The notes beneath the pieces are model-generated. The model was not told the origin of the DNA, searched no databases, and saw only the letters and a program-made list of their open reading frames with translations. 64,000 nucleotides of DNA from Karstenula rhodostoma CBS 690.94 (lineage: Eukaryota > Ascomycota > Dothideomycetes > Pleosporales > Didymosphaeriaceae). The position numbers and the translations under genes were made by a program. Below are positions 10,394-20,452 of the stretch, piece by piece. Numbering within the stretch: position 1 is the stretch's first letter; each line of letters begins with the position of its first letter. The stretch is from assembly GCA_010093485.1 (NCBI GenBank), contig MU001513.1:199696-263695 (forward strand), given 5' to 3'.

Positions 10394-11148
10394 TTATTTC
10401 GCCATGCCTCCGCGCTTAAGCTTCTTCATACAAAGACCGCAGGCGATAGTGTTGCACCCAGGGCATTTAAAGCGAAAGGGGTTCCGGTAGCTATTTGGAG
10501 AATACGAATGGTGTTCGCAACGCGAGCGACCTGGTATTTGAGTCCAATAGACTTTATGTGTACAGAACGGCACTTGTTCATGGCTTCGGCTGTGTGTTAC
10601 TACCTTCGCTACTTCTGTGTTCTTCGCTGCCTTTGCCTTTTTCGGTACCTCTTTCTGTTGCTTCCTGGTAACGACCTGTGTGGTTGCATGTTCCTCTACT
10701 AACATCTTCTGCCTTGAGATTTTTTCTAGGATGGCGTCGGATCTAGCTACTTTCGCCCTTACCCCTTCGGCTTGTATATGCGTGACGTTAGACTGGAGGC
10801 TCAGGGGATGAGACTGCCGGTTCGCTTGCCGCGTGGTCGGTGCCCTCGGAGCATCGTCCGTGGAAACACAGACGCCCGGGCAGTGTTCTGTATCGTATTC
10901 GGATATTTTATCGCTATCGCTATGAACGTCCAAGTCGTTGTCGGCCTACGCAAATGCGTCAATACTTTGTTGGACCGTTGGATCAGGAACCTTCTGCCGC
11001 TCACCAGTTGAGTCTTTTCCGGATCGTTCAACTCCTCCTCTTCCCAACTTAAATGGCGCGATAGCACTAGATCATGATCGAAAGACTTGGTTGCTTCATG
11101 GGATGTTGAGGTGTGCATGGGGGCCTCCATAGCGGCGGCTGGTACCAT
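10394..11148 (-). CDS. hypothetical protein with Cys/His-rich C-terminus
   Basis: Two exons on the minus strand, 11148-11005 and 10945-10394, give 231 residues. The 59-nt intron (10946-11004) has donor GTGAGC, a TTGAC branch and a GCGTAG acceptor, both ends in phase 0. The N-terminal part is acidic and hydrophilic, the middle is Lys/Ala/Gln-rich and probably helical (KQQKEVPKKAKAAKNTEVAK). The last 60 residues carry paired metal ligands: CTH, RCEHH, CPGC and CGLC. This looks like a small zinc-binding module, not a standard RING. The second exon alone has no ATG, which supports the spliced model. No family recognised. It opens an island of minus-strand small genes. Confidence 0.6.
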
Positions 11149-11725
11149 CGACTTAGAAACACAAAGGCTCGACGCGTACGTAGTCTGCGTGTAGGTTTAA
11201 GCCATGCGACTTTAGCGACGCATCGTGTTTTGGGATATGCACGTACAGGTTTGCATATGAAACAACGAGACAGATAATATTGTATGGAATAGAGGGTCTA
11301 TCGGAGCATGATGGTCTACACCTCAGACGTGCGGGGTCGCGCCGCGTTACCAAGCAGCCCGAACTAGTGGCTCCTCGGATGGAAAGCTGAGCGGTGTGCA
11401 GAAAGCGGAAACTGGATCCGCAAGCGACTATACTCGAAATCGGACGACAATCGTCTCGATGCATGAGATTTCTTAGATGAACCGCCTGCGCGTATTATGA
11501 CGGCGACGCCCCCAGGATACGGTTTCTTATTCTCCGCAAGCGGTGTATAGGAGTGCATTTCGACTATCAAAATACCGCGCAGCAGTAAAATGGTGCATGG
11601 CAAAATTCATGAGGGGTACGTAGCTGTTTATAACAAAAACACCATGTTGAATTCGCGATGTACTAGTTCTAGGTCCACATCGGAAACATCTGTCAAAACA
11701 AGACGTGAAACGCGATTGTTTGCTG
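11149..11725. other. intergenic, no supported gene
   Basis: About 580 bases. Minus-strand frames at 11153-11464 and 11364-11603 are short, overlap each other and have no recognisable motif. I treat them as chance open frames. Confidence 0.4.
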
Positions 11726-12099
11726 TTACGTCGTCTCAGGCAAACGCCGTGGACGCTGTGGCTTCGTGATTACAGTGTTCCGTTCGTAGCCTGTACGACC
11801 GCAGGGGCCCTTGATAGCACACCAACTCCCCAACACGATCAAAACAATGATCGCAACCGGAATGCCAACTCCAAGACCGATCTTGCAGGCCTTATCGCAC
11901 GGGTCCAAATGCAAGTGTTTTGGTTTAGCGGCAGCAGGGGCGCCGGCACCGGCTGTGGGTGTACCACCTCCACCCTTTGGGATGCGAGCTAGTAGCTGGT
12001 GGATTGCTCCTGTGATGCTAAATCCGCGTCAGCAGCGGAAAACGCAATGGAGATAAATAGAAATGACCAACTAGCTGCCGGAAGAATCGAGTAATTCAT
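11726..12099 (-). CDS. small single-pass membrane protein, gene model uncertain
   Basis: The body (12009-11726) encodes a Gly/Thr/Ala/Pro-rich stretch, then HLHLDPCDKACK, a clear transmembrane helix (IGLGVGIPVAIIVLIVLGSW) and a basic tail. It has no ATG of its own near the front. Upstream, an ATG at 12099 starts a 36-residue frame (12099-11989) that looks like a secretion signal, MNYSILPAASWSFLFISIAF with an Ala-rich exit, but it is in another frame and stops at TAG. One way to connect them is a 62-nt intron 12071-12010 (weak donor GTTGGT, good GCTGAC branch, CACAG acceptor). That gives 103 residues but removes most of the signal sequence. A frameshift is the alternative. The membrane segment is certain; the 5' structure is not. 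Confidence 0.45.
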
Positions 12100-12746
12100 T
12101 GTATGCGATAGGTGCCATAACTACAGATATCTCTCTCGAAAGAGCTGATATATATTGTATAGAGTTCTTTCTGATGAGGTTGAATGTTGAGGAAAGAAGG
12201 TTCCGAGGTGGTGAACGTATATATGTTCTTCGTACGGGAAATAAGACCAAGTAGCGTTTATATAGACTTTGCAGAGTCCTGCACTCAATGATATCACTGA
12301 GTTATAGTTGAAGCGCGACCGTTGAGATTGTGCATGATACGTGAATGCTACGTATAGAAACTGCCCTGGGACTGAATGGCTTCAAGATATCTTCATTGGC
12401 ATGTGAAGGATCGAACTGCGTCACCATGGAGACCCTATTCTGACAAACTGTCTTTGTCGTCACAGCAGGTGTATTAACAAGTTTGTTAATCAAAATAAGT
12501 GACCTAACCTATGTGATTATGTGATTGGGTTTGTGAGGTGGGCTACAATTCACTGTTCCATGTTCGTCTACGTTTGTGAAACACTATTGCTGCTCGGCAG
12601 AACAGCTCTGGGCTTGCACATCCATGAGTGAAATGATATAGATTAGGTATGCTGCAAAAACGAAGAGAAGATGCATCTTGCTAGAAATGTCAAAAGAGAT
12701 ATACTACAGTCGGCTCACGCACACAGGGGCTCCCAGCAACAAGATG
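12100..12746. other. intergenic, promoter-like
   Basis: Roughly 650 AT-rich bases with several TATA-like words (near 12150 and 12220) upstream of the minus-strand small membrane-protein gene. No credible coding frame. Confidence 0.4.
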
Positions 12747-13271
12747 CTATAAGCCCGTCGGACGACGACGAACTGCACCCTGGCGCTGGAGCCCAGAGAT
12801 ACCGCGGTCACGCGAGCCTTCAGGACAGCTCTCGGTCTCACCGCGAAGTACGCGCTGCCGCTGCGCCATATCGCGGCGAGCCTGGTAGTGCTCCGCAGCT
12901 TCCCGTCTAGCGCGCTCGTGAGGAGACGCATCGCGAATCTGTTTAAAGCGCAGACTTGATGTGTGCGTGCCGGCGACCCGCTCACCGTCTCCGAGGGGAC
13001 TCACGTCATCGTGATTGCGGTAACGAGGGTGCGGATTATCACTCATACGTTCTGCTTCGAAGCGTGAGCGACGCTCCGAAGCCTCATGCCGTGGCTCCGT
13101 TTGCTCTTCGCGTGCCATGCGTAATTGCACTTGACTAAGAGGAGGCACCGTGTGATTGCGTGAGACAGGTTCGGGCTCAGCATATCTGCGGCGAGGTTCT
13201 TCTCCCCGAGAAGAATAGAAGTGTTTGCCTGAACCATGGCCATCCTGTGATCGCTCGGTCAGACTGTTCAT
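12747..13271 (-). CDS. hypothetical hydrophilic protein, copy A
   Basis: Single-exon frame of 174 residues starting MNSLTERSQ. It is extremely charged (Arg, Glu, His), with no signal peptide or membrane segment, and is probably disordered or helical (HERARREAAEHYQARRDMAQ). Around residue 89 it has HDDVSPLGDGE, which resembles AHRDVSPLGSP at a similar position in the gene at 13666-14361; the DNA there also matches (about 15 of 17 bases). The two may be diverged tandem duplicates. A run of 20 A on the coding strand lies just before the start codon. No known family; could be lineage-specific. Confidence 0.5.
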   Translation of the reverse strand: MNSLTERSQDGHGSGKHFYSSRGEEPRRRYAEPEPVSRNHTVPPLSQVQLRMAREEQTEPRHEASERRSRFEAERMSDNPHPRYRNHDDVSPLGDGERVAGTHTSSLRFKQIRDASPHERARREAAEHYQARRDMAQRQRVLRGETESCPEGSRDRGISGLQRQGAVRRRPTGL

Positions 13272-13665
13272 ATTTGTTCCGAGTTTTTTTTTTTTTTTTT
13301 TTTAAAAAGCGGTAATGCGTTTAGGAATGGACTCTGGTTGCGTAGAAGTGGTTTATAAAAAATTGAATAGGTTGAGGGAAGCAAGCTGTGAAGAGCACAA
13401 TGTCACAGAGTGATAAATGAACATAAATGAATAGTGTATGAACTGATCGAGAAACAATGTATAGATAACTTTCACTAGTGTCTAAGATACGATTGAAATA
13501 TGAAAAAGGACCTGACTAGAACAAGCTGATCACAAGATTTTATCGCTGAGGTTCCAAATATGTTTGCTAAAGTTTCAGCATGGCGTCTCGAAACATGGAA
13601 ATGCTGCTGCCATGGCGGAAAATATGTCAAGGCCCCAGCGGATGAGGACTTTCATTAGGGAGTCA
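13272..13665. other. intergenic between the two small genes
   Basis: About 390 AT-rich bases that include the T20 run and the probable 3'UTR of the gene at 13666-14361. No coding frame. Confidence 0.45.
13284..13303. repeat. homopolymer T20 (A20 on the minus strand)
   Basis: Twenty consecutive T, lying 12 bases upstream of the minus-strand ATG at 13271. On the transcribed strand it would be a poly(A) tract in the leader or proximal promoter. Confidence 0.95.
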
Positions 13666-14361
13666 CTACTGTTGGCCAGACTTGACAAGGCCCAGACGAA
13701 CCTCAATGGTGCTGGTCTCTTGAGCGTGCTGTAGAGGCTGATTAACTACAGACTCCAAGTTCTTGCGCACAGCGTTCTGACGACGCAGCATGGGTCTCTC
13801 AAACGCTACCGCTGCACGTACAGTATGTGTGCCTCGGCTGAGAAGATTCATCAGATGGCGCCTATGTAAACTAGTCAACGGGTCCGTTCGAGACACGTCT
13901 GAAGCATATGGGTCCGGAAGATGGAGCTCGTCGGGCCGCGAATAAGTCCTCTTGGGCGCCTTTGGTGAGCTAGAATTGCGAACCGTTTCGTCAGTGACAT
14001 CATCGCGGAATGGAGTATGCTTTCTACCTACTTCGTGTCCAGAAAGATAATTTTGGCACTGTTGAACTCGCGATGTGATCGGTGAGCCCAGGGGACTTAC
14101 GTCACGATGGGCTCCGTAGCAAACGTTCGGGCGTGGCATCTCGGCCGCGCAACGAGGTGGAGACACTGACCAGTTGCGTCGCAGAGGTGGCATCGTGTCA
14201 TCATTAGCTCGACCACGTGGCAGAGAGTGAACATTTCCAGCCGATGCTTCATAGGTCAAGACTGGGCGATGGAACCGATTTTGCCGGTCGCCTCCAGAAG
14301 TTGAAGCCCGCATGAGCGTAGCGCGGCTACCGACATGTTGCTTTGAGTTTCGACGGTTCAT
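13666..14361 (-). CDS. hypothetical basic protein, copy B
   Basis: Single-exon frame of 231 residues starting MNRRNSKQH. It is Arg/Ser/Pro-rich with no signal peptide or membrane helix. It contains several SP sites (WSVSPP, DVSPLG, SSSPKAP), a pattern seen in phosphorylated disordered proteins. The AHRDVSPLGSP segment around residue 86 parallels HDDVSPLGDG in the neighbour at 12747-13271. The C-terminal third is more ordered and helical (RHLMNLLSRGTHTVRAAVAFERPMLRRQ). Function unknown; I recognise no family. Confidence 0.5.
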   Translation of the reverse strand: MNRRNSKQHVGSRATLMRASTSGGDRQNRFHRPVLTYEASAGNVHSLPRGRANDDTMPPLRRNWSVSPPRCAAEMPRPNVCYGAHRDVSPLGSPITSRVQQCQNYLSGHEVGRKHTPFRDDVTDETVRNSSSPKAPKRTYSRPDELHLPDPYASDVSRTDPLTSLHRRHLMNLLSRGTHTVRAAVAFERPMLRRQNAVRKNLESVVNQPLQHAQETSTIEVRLGLVKSGQQ

Positions 14362-15475
14362 GTTTGAAGTAGAAATCTTATGTGTAATTGTGAAAGTAGT
14401 GGGTTTCCTTCGCAGTTGAAGTTTGATTTACTCCAACAGGGAAGAACAATGGTAGAAGTATATGTTTCGCGTAAGTGTTTGCGAGGTGAAAGTTGTACGA
14501 TGCGAACGCAGTTGTGACTTAATACCGCACACCTGAATCACTTCCCAACCCAATCGTGAAAACTGTCGCCAACAACCTTCGTGATGGCCACGACAACGGC
14601 CATTGCAGGATGCTCATCTTGTACACGTACTGAGTGTCAGGTTTGTGCAGCGCTCCAGCGCTGGAACAGCGAGTGCTTGTCAGGCAACACGTGCGTGGAA
14701 ATGCTGTGATCTGACGAGAGGCTGGCTACAAGTAACACGGGGCCCCGGAGACACCTGCGGATGGAAATACTCACGGCCCCAAGGAGAAACATCCCGTCCA
14801 CCGTACGGGCAAGCATCGAGCAAACAAACATCTGACGCCATATTCCCCAAGTTCCTTACTATTCATAGCCGATGAGGTTCACACGTGAAGCCGTATCCAA
14901 ACGCATCAGAGAGACACCTACCTGCATGTCTCGACAGTGTAACGCACGTCTCTCAGACATCACCGTCCACCCCCATCGCCTCCCTCCCTCCCGACACCGT
15001 ATCCCCGTATCCAACCTCGCACGCTCCGAACCCACGTTAAAAAAAGAATTTTGTCTTATCCATAAGCGAGAGTGCCCGGCAACGTGCGGCTCACGCCCCA
15101 CATTGTTTCGTTCCAGACCCCCGAGCCAACAGTCCATTGTTCCTGGCGCAATGTGGGTTCAATGGATGGGGGAAGCAGTGCAAGGCGCACGTAGACGTAC
15201 ACATCTGGAAACACGTGTCACCTCAACGAGACGTTAACTAAGAAGTGGATGTCAAAATTCTAGACGCGTAACATGATTGGGCAGTGAACGGTAGATTATG
15301 AATTACGTAGTCGAGATGCACAGCAGCTTTTGTAAAACCAATGAAGGTCAAGGAAAATTGCTAAAACGCTCAAAATGCAAAATGCACGCTAAAACACAGC
15401 GACCACAAAGCCAAACTTCGAAAAGTGGCACCAGCACGCCTCCAACTCCATATCCCATGCATGCAATCGTATCGT
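14362..15475. other. intergenic, no supported gene
   Basis: About 1.1 kb between the start of one minus-strand gene and the stop of the next. A plus-strand frame at 14872-15237 has no motif, is Arg/Pro-rich by composition, and is rejected. No repeat or RNA gene seen. Confidence 0.45.
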
Positions 15476-18136
15476 CTAAAAACTGAACAATCCGCTCCTC
15501 CTCTTCCCAAGCGGGTATACCAGGAGCGCGGAGAGAAACAGCCCCACGGTAATGCCAATGGCAATCTGAATGACGCTAAACCCCACATTAAGAGCCACGC
15601 TGTTCAGACTGCCGCTCGAATCGTACGCCGTCACGGTGGTCGCGTTGCCCGTCGTGTTTCGGACAATCTGGTCGGCGGAGCTGATACCAGAGACGAGCGA
15701 GCCCTGGACCGACAACCCAGACGGCACCTGGACAAAGATGGCGGGCAGCATGGTGGCTGCAGCGAGGCCATATCCTATCTTGCGCACACGTGGCACGAAA
15801 TCGGACATGGAGCTGGAATGAGAGTGCGAGCGTAATTTGTGGCTTTCCTCCCTGTAGTGCGCGCCGTGGCGACTTCGCATCCAGCGCTTCCGGAGGCGTG
15901 AATAGTGCGGACGCAGTCTGCTCTCCCAGAAATCGATGCTCCAGTTCTCGACATGGCGACCGAACCGTGCCTGAAGGTTCGCTGCTATCCCGATTGCCAG
16001 GGCTCCGAGCGTGTTGCTGATCTGAGCGTTCTTTTTGAAGTACGACGACGAGTGGAAGTTCACAACATAGCCAATGAGGGAGATTACCATCATCGAGGGC
16101 ATCTGCTTCAGCTTTGCCTGGTTGATAACCATGAGACAAATGGAGAAGGCAATAACGAACAAGTAGTACCAATGACTCGACATCGGATTCCGGCATTGTG
16201 TTTGGGACGTTGCATCTTTGTACATGAGTCCAAAAAGAACAGTACCAATCGTAATGCCAAAACCTAGGAATAGCGAGTAGATGATGGCGTAGACCATTCG
16301 AACCGAACCAGCGACAAGGTGTTTGCTTTGAAGCTCGAGCGACGCAGACAGCACGGTAAAACCGGGCAGAATCAATGCGATTGAAGACTGAGACATGGCG
16401 CTAAAACAGAAAAGCGGGTGGCCGTCAGGTCCAGGTATCGACCCAAGAGCTCGCGCAAGGAAGCTCGTGATGACTGCAGCCCCGATTTCGAAAACATTGC
16501 TAATCAGCTCGTTTCCTGGGGTAACAATCAACTGCAGCCAACCGATGAGACAACCGAGAAGGAAACAGAAAGGTAGATCGATGGGCCGAGCCTGGAAAGC
16601 GAAGGGTCCCACAGCTGCAGACGCCAATCCATAGACAGGTACTCGGAGCCAGGCGTTGAACTTTGCCTTGCGATTGACAATGGCGTCCAGTCGCGGCATA
16701 GCTTCTTCAACTCCCATGCGATCATGTACAACATCCTTGTAGATTTCATGCACGTCGCGGAGCTTGCCCAAATCAACTCCTTGGACGGTGCGAACGAGTT
16801 TGACTTCACTGGTATGGGTAGAACTGTCGTCGAATGCCATAATCATGCATCCGGGCATGTACAAGAACTGGGCTTCAATTTCCAGTACCCGAGCTGACAT
16901 GTTCATGTATTCTTCGAGACGATGGGTGGGAGCACCGTACATCATCAAAGCCCTACAAAGTTTGCGCAGGTAGTTCTGACGAGCGAGAGTGCCAGCCAGG
17001 TGGATCTTGATCTTGTATTCTTGCTCCTTGCGTGCCTTGCGCTTGGCCTTGGTCGTTATCGATTGGTCAGAACTTTGTCGCTTTCCCATTCCAGGACGCA
17101 ACTTCTTATACTGGGTGTCCATCTCATGGCTCATGTCTCTCTGTGCGGGAGTAGCAAGCATGGAGGAAGATTCAATCAGACGAGAGATTGATGACACAGA
17201 GTGGTTAGCGTGGTGGTGGGCTTTTAGCCAAGGCTTGCCAAATCGAGGCGTCGACGTGCCAGACGCTGGGGGGGACGAGTTTGGGGAACTGGCGACAGTA
17301 GATGCTCCACTGAGAGTACCAATGCTGGAGTTCTGTCCGTGGGCCGTTGTTTTGTTCCGAGGCAATGACAAGTCAGATTGGCCTGCGTTAGAGGCTCTCA
17401 ACAACGTTCCCAGTACACCCGTTCGAAATTTTGTGGGGCGCGGTACATGTTCATCCTCCATCTCCAATTCGTGGGTAGGTGTAACTGTACCGTCGATGGC
17501 GGGGGGCACATGGTAAAGTTCAACCGGGTCGGCGACAGGAGTCTTTCGTAGTGTGTGTTGCCTAAACAGTTGCTGGGCCTGCCTCATATGCTCAGGTTCA
17601 GGTTCGTCATCTTCAGCGTCAGTGGTTGCACCAGAATCGATCGCGAATTGGGGTATCCTGAGCCGGTTGTCTTCAATATGCTGCGGTGGAGGCGACTCGA
17701 TGGATGTGCGCCTCGATAGCGGCGCGGAGTAGGTCCCTACGCTCTTCGAGAGCTTCGTAGCACGTTTCTGGGCCTCGCGTCCCGATCTTTTCTTCTCCTC
17801 GTCGAACTCTTCAAGCTCCTGGCCGAGATGGAAGTGGGGAGGCGTTCTAGGGGCTTTCCGGATTGCAGGCCGTGGCTTCTGGATGTTCTCGAGTGGCTCA
17901 TCGTACAATGGTGCGAGAGCCTCACGGACAGACTCCGCCAACTCTTCGTGGGATACATCAGCCCTTTGCAGGGGTGTGTGGTGACTTCCAGATGGGCTAC
18001 CGTCGTTGGGTGGGGACGGTGGGGAAGCGCTCGTTCCTTGGGTAAAGCCAACCCGCTTCTTGCCACCAGGGGTAGACATGGAGATGTCGTGGTAGTGATG
18101 TGAAGAGGGAAAGGAGTGCTCATCGTGGGGGTCCAT
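15476..18136 (-). CDS. PRM10/ThrE-like multi-pass membrane protein
   Basis: Single exon, 886 residues. The family (fungal PRM10, related to bacterial threonine/serine exporter ThrE, with ThrE and ThrE_2 halves) is known for about ten membrane helices; the transport substrate in fungi is unclear. Residues 1 to about 375 are disordered, Ser/Pro/His-rich and cytosolic. The conserved soluble head begins near 380 (ARQNYLRKLCRALMMYGAPT, then HRLEEYMNMSARVLEI). The membrane half includes PFCFLLGCLIGWLQLIV, SIALILPGFTVLSASLEL, MVYAIIYSLFLGFGITIGTV, YLFVIAFSICLMVINQA, MMVISLIGYVVNF and a final VIQIAIGITVGLFLSALLVY. A Ser/Arg-rich loop (about 760) separates the last helices. Length and order match fungal PRM10-like proteins. 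Confidence 0.88.
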   Translation of the reverse strand: MDPHDEHSFPSSHHYHDISMSTPGGKKRVGFTQGTSASPPSPPNDGSPSGSHHTPLQRADVSHEELAESVREALAPLYDEPLENIQKPRPAIRKAPRTPPHFHLGQELEEFDEEKKRSGREAQKRATKLSKSVGTYSAPLSRRTSIESPPPQHIEDNRLRIPQFAIDSGATTDAEDDEPEPEHMRQAQQLFRQHTLRKTPVADPVELYHVPPAIDGTVTPTHELEMEDEHVPRPTKFRTGVLGTLLRASNAGQSDLSLPRNKTTAHGQNSSIGTLSGASTVASSPNSSPPASGTSTPRFGKPWLKAHHHANHSVSSISRLIESSSMLATPAQRDMSHEMDTQYKKLRPGMGKRQSSDQSITTKAKRKARKEQEYKIKIHLAGTLARQNYLRKLCRALMMYGAPTHRLEEYMNMSARVLEIEAQFLYMPGCMIMAFDDSSTHTSEVKLVRTVQGVDLGKLRDVHEIYKDVVHDRMGVEEAMPRLDAIVNRKAKFNAWLRVPVYGLASAAVGPFAFQARPIDLPFCFLLGCLIGWLQLIVTPGNELISNVFEIGAAVITSFLARALGSIPGPDGHPLFCFSAMSQSSIALILPGFTVLSASLELQSKHLVAGSVRMVYAIIYSLFLGFGITIGTVLFGLMYKDATSQTQCRNPMSSHWYYLFVIAFSICLMVINQAKLKQMPSMMVISLIGYVVNFHSSSYFKKNAQISNTLGALAIGIAANLQARFGRHVENWSIDFWESRLRPHYSRLRKRWMRSRHGAHYREESHKLRSHSHSSSMSDFVPRVRKIGYGLAAATMLPAIFVQVPSGLSVQGSLVSGISSADQIVRNTTGNATTVTAYDSSGSLNSVALNVGFSVIQIAIGITVGLFLSALLVYPLGKRRSGLFSF

Positions 18137-19572
18137 CCTGATATTCCTTTAGGAAAAGGACGCTAAGCTTTTGACCCAAAGGACCCGTTGGGTTGACTCC
18201 ACGATCCTTTGCGTATGCACGTGGTGGCAGCGATCGTATCCAAGGGGAGAGGCTAGACCGGGCGCAAGAAGGCACTTGACGATAGATACACAGTGCTGCC
18301 GATGCCGCTATGCGCGGAAGCGGAAGGCAGCGGGTCTGTTTTTAATGATAAGAAAGTGGAACAAGGAGAGTGGGCGACTGCCCGTCGGGCGCGTTTGCAG
18401 GTGTTGATGTCGTGAGATGGGTTTCAACAAGGATTTCTTGGTCGCGGATAAGCGGAACCGTAGTCTGTTAGAGAAGCGGCGGATGAGATGCAAGAGTTGA
18501 AATGCGGTAGCAACAGCAACGGTAAAGCAGTGGCGAGAAGTAGCAAAATTCGATCTTGTAGACGAGTGAGGACGCTTAGCTATGACGAGAGCGTCAGTCG
18601 GAAAGCTGCTCACAACATGAGGATAAGGCTAATGCAGGCAGGGAAGATGCGGGATCGCTGAGGGAAAGACGACGCCTCATCAGACCCTTGTGGCGGCATA
18701 GGGTCCAATTTTTCTTCCTTGCCGGATACACAGTAGTTTGATCAAAGCGCGACCAGAAGCGTCGCGAATGGTGTTCGTCAGCGCGTCAAAGAGCTCGGTG
18801 GGCTAGGAGAAGGGCGCCGAAGGCCAAAACTATGGAATCGCCGACCATGGATCATCTTGGTTCAGGCTGCACGGCTACGGGAGTGGCTGTTAGCTGCCGG
18901 CGCGCAGTTATTCTGGGAACGTGGTGTTTGGAATCGCGTCCTCGAGCTGGTGATGTCTCCTCAACAACGATAAGGGGGCACGATCAGGCGGGCAAGGTTT
19001 TGGCCCAGCATCCACCAGGCGAGCTTACGCATAGTGGCATTCGGATCGAAAGCGCGCGTTGAGCTGCAACGTCTCTTGCTGCATCAGGTAGAGGGGCACT
19101 GGCGATGAGCGTGCTTGGGAGCTTGGGTTGGGATGGAAAAAGTGGAACATGTAACTATTGCCAGGATCCGAGCGAGCGACGGTGCGACGGTTTGAGAATG
19201 CACGAGAGCAATCAGTGGGTATATATGGGTCCGCAAAGCCACACTGCGCGTGCCCTCGGCCAATAGTCGCTTTCTCCCGCGCTCGACGTGGGATCTCGGT
19301 GATGGCAGCGTGGTGGAGCAGTCGGTTGGGCGGTCGAGAACTTGTCGTGAAACTCATGCCTGGAGCCGAGGCCGACTGACAGTCATGGCGAGAGCAGAGC
19401 GGGGCCGTCATGTCATGGGCAGCTCGCGGCCAGGAGAGTCGAGATGCACAGGAGGATGCGGTTTGACTTCGGAGCGAGGCAAGACGCAAGAAAAGCTGCA
19501 AGGCTTGGCACAGCACGCCAGCGCTAGGACGACGGCGGAACGAACACGCACGGCACGGATGGCAGGTGCCAA

Positions 19573-19630
19573 GGGCGACGAGGGCGACGAGGGCGACGAG
19601 GGCGACGAGGGCGACGACGACGACGACGAC
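19573..19630. repeat. 9-bp GGGCGACGA tandem repeat passing into GAC repeats
   Basis: About four to five copies of GGGCGACGA followed by (GAC)n. The six-frame products are low-complexity GDE or SSP runs, so this is a minisatellite and not a protein domain. Confidence 0.9.
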
Positions 19631-19920
19631 AAGGTGCAACTCTCCCAACACTCTGCTCTCCGAGTCACATGCACTGGAAGGCACCCGGGCAGGGCAGGCG
19701 ACGTGTGGGCGCGACTCGAGCGCTGTGCCTCAGCAGTGCCGCTGCCTCGAGTCTTGACCGTGGTGTTTGTGCCCGATGGAGACGTAGCCCCTCTCAACAT
19801 TTTGAGCCTCACGACACGCACCCGCCGCGCGTTATCGCACCAACCGCCGCCGTCGCCTGCACCCTCCTCTACAGCGACTCATCGCCACCAGGCACATCAT
19901 CATCAAATCGACCCAGTTGC

Positions 19921-19950
19921 CGCCCATGCACGCCCATGCACGCCCATGCA
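19921..19950. repeat. three exact copies of CGCCCATGCA
   Basis: Perfect 10-bp triplicate in the PRM10-like/monooxygenase intergenic region. Confidence 0.95.
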
Positions 19951-20086
19951 CCCTCGGCTGAGAGCGGAAAGTGGAAAGTGGACCCGCCCACGCCCACGCA
20001 TCGCATTCCTCAGCGACGTCACTACTCTGTCCTGGATCCACTGCCATCCACTGCGGTGGGCACATGTTGCGACCATGAGGTCGTCA

Positions 20087-20133
20087 CTCCTGCCTCCTGC
20101 CTCCTGCCTCCTGTCTCCTGTCTCCAGTCTCCA
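20087..20133. repeat. 7-bp CTCCTGC-type tandem repeat
   Basis: About six to seven units that drift from CTCCTGC to CTCCTGT to CTCCAGT, about 320 bases before the monooxygenase start. Confidence 0.9.
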
Positions 20134-20452
20134 GTGCCGTCTCTCCCCGCCCACGTGTCCGACCTCTCCTCATCCCCCTCATCATCCTCTTGCCTCGGGC
20201 TCTAGAACGGACGGGTCCACAATACAGCTCGGTCACGTGCATATGGCATCCATCCATCTCTCCAAGCTGGTGCATGTGGGGCACGGCACTCTACCCCACG
20301 GTTGATGAGGGGAAGTCGGCCTCTGGAGTATGGCGACCGTCGGGCCTACCTTTGCCCCACCTTGCCATGCACATTCACCTCGTCTTAAAAGATGGCGATA
20401 TTGATCAACACACTGACGAGAGTGCACTAACCGCGCCATAGAGACACCAGCT

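Larger units (their letters stand above)
18137..20452. other. long divergent promoter region with tandem repeats
   Basis: About 2.3 kb between the divergently transcribed PRM10-like gene and the FAD monooxygenase. It is GC-rich and carries three tandem-repeat tracts listed separately. A 351-codon plus-strand frame at 19250-20305 runs straight through these repeats and has no domain; I do not accept it as a gene. Confidence 0.5.

Noticed and set aside
14872..15237. 121-codon plus-strand frame
   Set aside because: Arg/Pro-rich by base composition, no motif, lies between minus-strand genes.
19250..20305. 351-codon plus-strand open frame
   Set aside because: It runs through three minisatellites in GC-rich promoter DNA, where stops are scarce; no domain, and overlapping frames on both strands are equally long.
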